A stretch of DNA of 9,171 bases from an uncultured Clostridia bacterium (GTDB lineage: Bacteria; Bacillota_A; Clostridia; Oscillospirales; Oscillospiraceae), in assembly GCA_949289625.1 (NCBI GenBank), contig CASEPH010000387.1, positions 1 to 9,171 on the forward strand. The letters run 5' to 3'. Below the pieces are notes generated by a model. It searched no databases. It saw nothing but the letters and a program-made list of their open reading frames with translations, and had not been told where the DNA came from. The position numbers and the translations under genes were made by a program. Positions 6,084-9,171 of this stretch are shown here, in pieces (position 1 is the stretch's first letter; each line of letters opens with the position of its first letter).

Positions 6084-6116
6084 AATGGGCGGATTTGACA
6101 GGAAAGGAAGCTCCAA

Positions 6117-6671
6117 ATGACCCAAGAAAAAAGCGAACAGCCAAAGAACATTTGGCTGGATATATATAATGCGCTGTCAGATGTGGTGGCGTGTCTGATT
6201 TTTGTTACCATTCTCTTTGTGTTTGCCATCCGTCTAGTTGGAGTCAAGGGGGATTCCATGTATCCTACCCTTCACGACGGAGATAAGCTGACCCTGCTTT
6301 CCAATTTCCTCTACGAGCCGGAGGTGGGGGATATCGTGGTGCTGCGAGCTGTGGATTTTGATGAAGAACCCATTGTCAAACGGGTTATTGCTGAGGAAGG
6401 GCAGACCATTGATATTGATTTTACCACCGGAGATGTCTGGGTGGATGGTGTGCTGCTGGACGAACCTTATATCAACGATCCTACCACTCGCTACGAGGGG
6501 GTGGATTTCCCGCTGACTGTGCCGGAGAACTGTATCTTTGTGATGGGAGATAATCGGCTCCATTCTACGGACAGCCGAAATCCGGATATTGGCTGCGTAG
6601 ATAAACGATATGTGCTTGGAAAGGCCCTGCAGATTGTTTTGCCACTGGGCCGGTTTGGAGGAATTTCATGA
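6117..6671 (+). CDS. lepB: Type I signal peptidase
   Basis: A 184-residue membrane-anchored protease that cleaves signal peptides from secreted proteins on the outer face of the membrane. One transmembrane segment (about 20-42) is followed by the catalytic domain. The Ser/Lys dyad is visible: Ser47 in GDSMYPTL and Lys88 in VKRVIA. The late conserved box GDNRLHSTDSR is at 144-154. The short length and single N-terminal anchor are typical of Gram-positive SipS-type enzymes. ATG 6117 has AAGGAAG (6104-6110) upstream. Its stop overlaps the rbgA start by 4 bases (ATGA), so the two are coupled. In many Firmicutes lepB lies in this same rplS-rbgA-rnhB neighbourhood. Confidence 0.96.
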   Translation: MTQEKSEQPKNIWLDIYNALSDVVACLIFVTILFVFAIRLVGVKGDSMYPTLHDGDKLTLLSNFLYEPEVGDIVVLRAVDFDEEPIVKRVIAEEGQTIDIDFTTGDVWVDGVLLDEPYINDPTTRYEGVDFPLTVPENCIFVMGDNRLHSTDSRNPDIGCVDKRYVLGKALQIVLPLGRFGGIS

Positions 6672-7543
6672 ATATTCAGTGGTATCCCGGTCACATGACC
6701 AAGACCCGCCGGCAAATGGAACAGGATATTCGTCTGGTGGATGCGGTCTGTGAGATCGTGGACGCACGGATTCCGCTGTCCAGCCGGAATCCGGATATTG
6801 ACGCTATCTGTGGCAGCAAACCCCGCATGATCATTCTCAATCGAATCGACATGGCGGATCCTGCCATGACCAAAACTTGGGCTGCCCATTTTAGACGGCA
6901 AGGCTTGACTGTGCTGGAGACGGACTGTAAAAACCGGAAGGGGATTAGCCAGTTTGCGCCAACAGTTCGCACCCTTTTAAAGGACAAGCTACAGCAATAT
7001 GTCAGCAAAGGCCAAGTGGGCCGCACCCTTCGCGTGATGGTGGTGGGGATTCCCAATGTGGGGAAATCCACGTTCATCAATCAGGTGGTGGGACGCAAGT
7101 CCGCCAAGGCGGAGAATCGTCCCGGCGTTACCCGGGGCAAGCAGTGGATCCGCGTGGAAAACGGGTTGGAACTGTTGGATACCCCGGGGATCCTGTGGCC
7201 CAAATTCGACGATGTTGCGGTGGGTATGAAACTGGCTTATACCGGCGCGGTGAAGGACAATGTGATTGACATAGAGACGCTGGCGGTAAACCTGATGTCC
7301 TATCTGGGCACAGAATACCCGGAGGCTCTGGAGGCCCGGTACAAAATTTCCGTGCCCGAAGGGGCCACGGGAGAGGAACTGCTGGAACTGGCGGGGAGAA
7401 AGCGCGGAATGCTGATCTCCGGCGGAGAAGTGGATTTGGAACGGATGAGCCGTGTGCTTCTGGAGGAATATCGGAACTGCAAGCTGGGACGTTTTACACT
7501 GGAGGAACCTGAGGAGGAAACTGCCGATGGCAAAGAAAACTGA
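6668..7543 (+). CDS. rbgA: Ribosome biogenesis GTPase A, circularly permuted
   Basis: A 291-residue cytoplasmic GTPase (YlqF/RbgA) that acts in late assembly of the 50S subunit. The N-terminal WYPGHMTKT carries His9, the residue that replaces the usual catalytic glutamine in this family. G motifs come in permuted order: G4 NRID (58-61), G1 GIPNVGKST (127-135), G2 region RPGVTRG, and G3 DTPG (171-174), followed by a helical C-terminal RNA-binding domain. G4 has Arg59 where the canonical NKxD has Lys, which is worth noting because that residue packs against the base. GGAGGA (6657-6662) lies 5 bases before the ATG, inside the end of lepB. It overlaps rnhB by 17 bases. The tail EEPEEETADGKEN is acidic. 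Neighbourhood and length fit B. subtilis RbgA. Confidence 0.96.
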   Translation: MNIQWYPGHMTKTRRQMEQDIRLVDAVCEIVDARIPLSSRNPDIDAICGSKPRMIILNRIDMADPAMTKTWAAHFRRQGLTVLETDCKNRKGISQFAPTVRTLLKDKLQQYVSKGQVGRTLRVMVVGIPNVGKSTFINQVVGRKSAKAENRPGVTRGKQWIRVENGLELLDTPGILWPKFDDVAVGMKLAYTGAVKDNVIDIETLAVNLMSYLGTEYPEALEARYKISVPEGATGEELLELAGRKRGMLISGGEVDLERMSRVLLEEYRNCKLGRFTLEEPEEETADGKEN

Positions 7544-8153
7544 TCCGCCGGTGGATCTCTGGGAGATTCAAAATCAATATGCGGCCCAGGGCTACCGCTT
7601 GATCTGCGGTGTGGACGAGGCGGGAAGAGGTCCTCTTGCAGGCCCGGTCTGTGCCGCTGCAGTGATTTTGCCTCAGGGGTTTGAGATTCCCGGACTGAAC
7701 GATTCTAAGCAGCTCACCGATAAAAAGCGGCGGGAGCTGTATCCCATCATTATGGGGGAGGCCATATCCTATGGAATTGCCTTTGTGGATGAACAAAGGA
7801 TCGATCGGGACAATATTTTAAACGCCACCTTTCAGGCCATGAAAAGCGCGATCCACCAGCTGTGGCCTAGGCCGGATTTGGCACTGATTGATGGAAACCG
7901 TACCACGGATTTTGGGGTGGAAGCGATCCCGGTGGTCAAAGGAGATGCCAAGGTGGCTTCCATTGCAGCGGCTTCTATTTTGGCGAAGGTGGCCCGAGAT
8001 CAGTATATGGAAGCTATTGACGCGGTGTATCCCCAGTATGGTTTTGCCGTGCATAAGGGGTATGGCACCAAGCGGCACTATGAGGCCATCGAAACATATG
8101 GTCCCTGTCCCATCCATCGCAGGACGTTCCTTAAAAAGTTCTATGGCAACTAG
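7527..8153 (+). CDS. rnhB: Ribonuclease HII
   Basis: A 208-residue nuclease that cuts RNA in RNA-DNA hybrids and removes single ribonucleotides misincorporated in DNA. The metal-binding DEDD set is visible: Asp30 and Glu31 in VDEAGRGPLAGPV, Asp122 in ALIDGN, and Asp158 in ILAKVARDQYM, with the supporting LNDSKQLTDKKR and HKGYGTKRHYEAI blocks. It is close in length to the E. coli enzyme (198) and lacks the longer N-terminal extension of B. subtilis RnhB. I chose ATG 7527 because GAGGAGGA (7511-7518) sits 8 bases upstream and the upstream open frame (from 7452) lies inside rbgA with no family similarity. It overlaps rbgA by 17 bases and yraN by 11 bases. Confidence 0.97.
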   Translation: MAKKTDPPVDLWEIQNQYAAQGYRLICGVDEAGRGPLAGPVCAAAVILPQGFEIPGLNDSKQLTDKKRRELYPIIMGEAISYGIAFVDEQRIDRDNILNATFQAMKSAIHQLWPRPDLALIDGNRTTDFGVEAIPVVKGDAKVASIAAASILAKVARDQYMEAIDAVYPQYGFAVHKGYGTKRHYEAIETYGPCPIHRRTFLKKFYGN

Positions 8154-8505
8154 CCGGGAACTGGGGGAGTGGGGAGAAGCACTGGCGGCCAAGTATATGA
8201 TACAAAAGGGTTTTTCCCTGTTGGAACATAATTACCATAGCCGTTACGGAGAAATCGACCTGATTCTGGAGAACGGTGATTTTGTGGTCTTTGCGGAGGT
8301 TAAACTCCGGAAATCCAGCCGTTACGGAACACCGGCAGAAGCGGTAACGCCTAGAAAACAGGAAAAACTGCGGCTTACGGCAATGTGTTATCTACAGAAC
8401 CATGGAGTGGAGAAACAGCCCCGCTTTGACGTGATAGAGCTCTATGCACCCCAGGGAAAACAGACTCCCAAAATTTTCATTCACCACATTGAAAACGCCT
8501 TTTGA
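8143..8505 (+). CDS. yraN: YraN family (UPF0102) putative endonuclease-like protein
   Basis: A 120-residue protein of the widespread UPF0102 family, structurally related to restriction-endonuclease/Holliday-junction resolvase folds but without a settled function. Family features: LGEWGEALAAKYM at the N terminus, HSRYGEIDLI with Asp39, and FAEVKLR with Glu52 and Lys54, together resembling a PD-(D/E)xK site; then the helix TPRKQEKLRLTAMCYL and the closing RFDVIEL strand. ATG 8143 matches the usual family start. The site before it is weak (no clear GGAGG), so translation probably depends on coupling from rnhB, whose last 11 bases it overlaps. An rnhB-yraN pair is a common arrangement. Confidence 0.92.
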   Translation: MATSRELGEWGEALAAKYMIQKGFSLLEHNYHSRYGEIDLILENGDFVVFAEVKLRKSSRYGTPAEAVTPRKQEKLRLTAMCYLQNHGVEKQPRFDVIELYAPQGKQTPKIFIHHIENAF

Positions 8506-8550
8506 CGGCCTCTGGGCCGCATCGATACAAAAGAAAGCAGGGATGAATCT

Positions 8551-9171
8551 ATGAAATACCTCAGCACAAGAAATGCGGCCCTTCGGTATGATGCGGCCCA
8601 GGTAATCACCCAGGGCTTAAGCCGGGATGGAGGCCTGTTTACTCCGGAATGTTTCCCAAAGGTGACCAAGGAAATGCTGGAGGCTTTGGTGCCGGCTGGA
8701 TATCAGGAACGGGCTGTAAAACTGATTGGGCTGTTTCTGGAGGAATTTTCTGAGGAAGAGCTGAACGAGTATGCTGGCAAAGCCTACGCGGTGGGCAAAA
8801 AATTTGACACAGAGGCGGTGGCTCCGGTCTACCATGTCACCGAGGGCACCGAGGTGCTGGAACTGTGGCATGGCCCCACCTGCGCTTTTAAGGATTTTGC
8901 GCTGCAGATGCTGCCCTATCTTTTGACAGCCTCGTTGAAAAAAACCGGAGAGCAAAAGACTGCCTGCATTTTGGTCGCCACCTCTGGTGACACAGGCAAG
9001 GCTGCGTTGGAAGGCTTCTGCGATGTGGATCACACCAAAATTCTGGTGTTCTATCCCAAGGACGGCGTATCCGAGATCCAGAAGCTGCAGATGGTGACCC
9101 AAAAGGGAGACAATGTGGGCGTCTGCGCTGTAATAGGTAACTTTGACGATGCGCAAACTGGCGTTAAGCAG
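8551..9171 (+). CDS. thrC: Threonine synthase, N-terminal part (3' end beyond window)
   Basis: The frame is open from ATG 8551 to the window edge, 207 codons of an expected total near 490. Threonine synthase is a pyridoxal-phosphate enzyme that converts O-phosphohomoserine to threonine. The family N terminus is present (MKYLSTRN, then the ITQGLSRDGGLF region), as is the PLP lysine motif HGPTCAFKDFALQ with Lys114, and ATSGDTGKAAL (143-153), which holds the cofactor phosphate. This is the longer E. coli/yeast type of ThrC, not the short archaeal/plant form. It begins 45 bases after yraN. The purine-rich CAGGGAT just upstream is a modest ribosome site. No terminator or clear promoter separates it from yraN, so read-through from the lepB unit is possible. 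Confidence 0.95.
   Translation, partial: MKYLSTRNAALRYDAAQVITQGLSRDGGLFTPECFPKVTKEMLEALVPAGYQERAVKLIGLFLEEFSEEELNEYAGKAYAVGKKFDTEAVAPVYHVTEGTEVLELWHGPTCAFKDFALQMLPYLLTASLKKTGEQKTACILVATSGDTGKAALEGFCDVDHTKILVFYPKDGVSEIQKLQMVTQKGDNVGVCAVIGNFDDAQTGVKQ

Noticed and set aside
7452..7526. A 25-codon N-terminal extension of rnhB inside rbgA
   Set aside because: The residues look like out-of-frame rbgA and resemble no RNase HII N terminus. ATG 7527 has a strong Shine-Dalgarno site.
7888..8142. A longer frame upstream of yraN, within rnhB
   Set aside because: It is an out-of-frame reading of rnhB. The conserved YraN sequence begins at ATG 8143.
8506..8519. A CGGCC/GGCCG hairpin after yraN as a possible terminator
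   Set aside because: The stem is only 5 bp and is not followed by a run of Ts, so termination is unlikely.
8617..9156. A 179-residue open frame on the minus strand at the window end
   Set aside because: It is antisense to thrC, whose residues (PLP lysine motif, SGDTGK) are unmistakable on the + strand, and it shows no domain of its own.
1..9171. Search for tRNA, rRNA, CRISPR arrays, insertion sequences, toxin-antitoxin or defence genes
   Set aside because: None was seen on either strand by reading; coding density is high and every + strand gene except the small membrane protein belongs to a known family.

Overview
The window looks like chromosomal DNA from an anaerobic Gram-positive bacterium of class Clostridia, most likely an Oscillospiraceae relative (Flavonifractor, Oscillibacter or Intestinimonas type). 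The evidence is a class III (oxygen-sensitive) ribonucleotide reductase, a short Gram-positive-type signal peptidase I, a LytR-CpsA-Psr cell-wall protein, strong Shine-Dalgarno sites, moderately high GC, and the conserved order rplS-lepB-rbgA-rnhB-yraN. The genus is an inference. All supported genes are on the + strand.

Layout. (1) 2-589: the 3' end of a flavin/NAD-dependent oxidoreductase of the Old Yellow Enzyme/2,4-dienoyl-CoA reductase type, closed by a strong terminator (604-636). (2) 637-878: an intergenic region with two small hairpins, two tandem NrdR-like boxes and a good extended -10 promoter. (3) 879-4379: a tightly coupled unit nrdD-nrdG-dut-small membrane protein, ending in a terminator (4391-4435). 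NrdG activates NrdD, NrdD reduces NTPs to dNTPs, and Dut turns dUTP into dUMP for thymidylate synthesis. (4) 4513-5421: a single LytR-CpsA-Psr ligase-type gene. (5) 5448-5955: rplS (ribosomal protein L19) with its own promoter, a structured leader resembling the L19 leader, and a terminator. (6) 6017-8505: a promoter, an inverted-repeat leader, then overlapping lepB, rbgA, rnhB and yraN. This groups protein export, 50S assembly, RNA-DNA hybrid removal and a putative nuclease. (7) 8551-9171: the 5' part of thrC (threonine synthase), cut by the window edge.

This is mostly core housekeeping DNA. I see no mobile element, CRISPR array, tRNA, rRNA or defence locus, and no convincing new system. The items most worth a second look are the tandem NrdR sites, the unexplained membrane protein in the dNTP unit, the rplS and lepB leaders, and the atypical G4 motif in RbgA.
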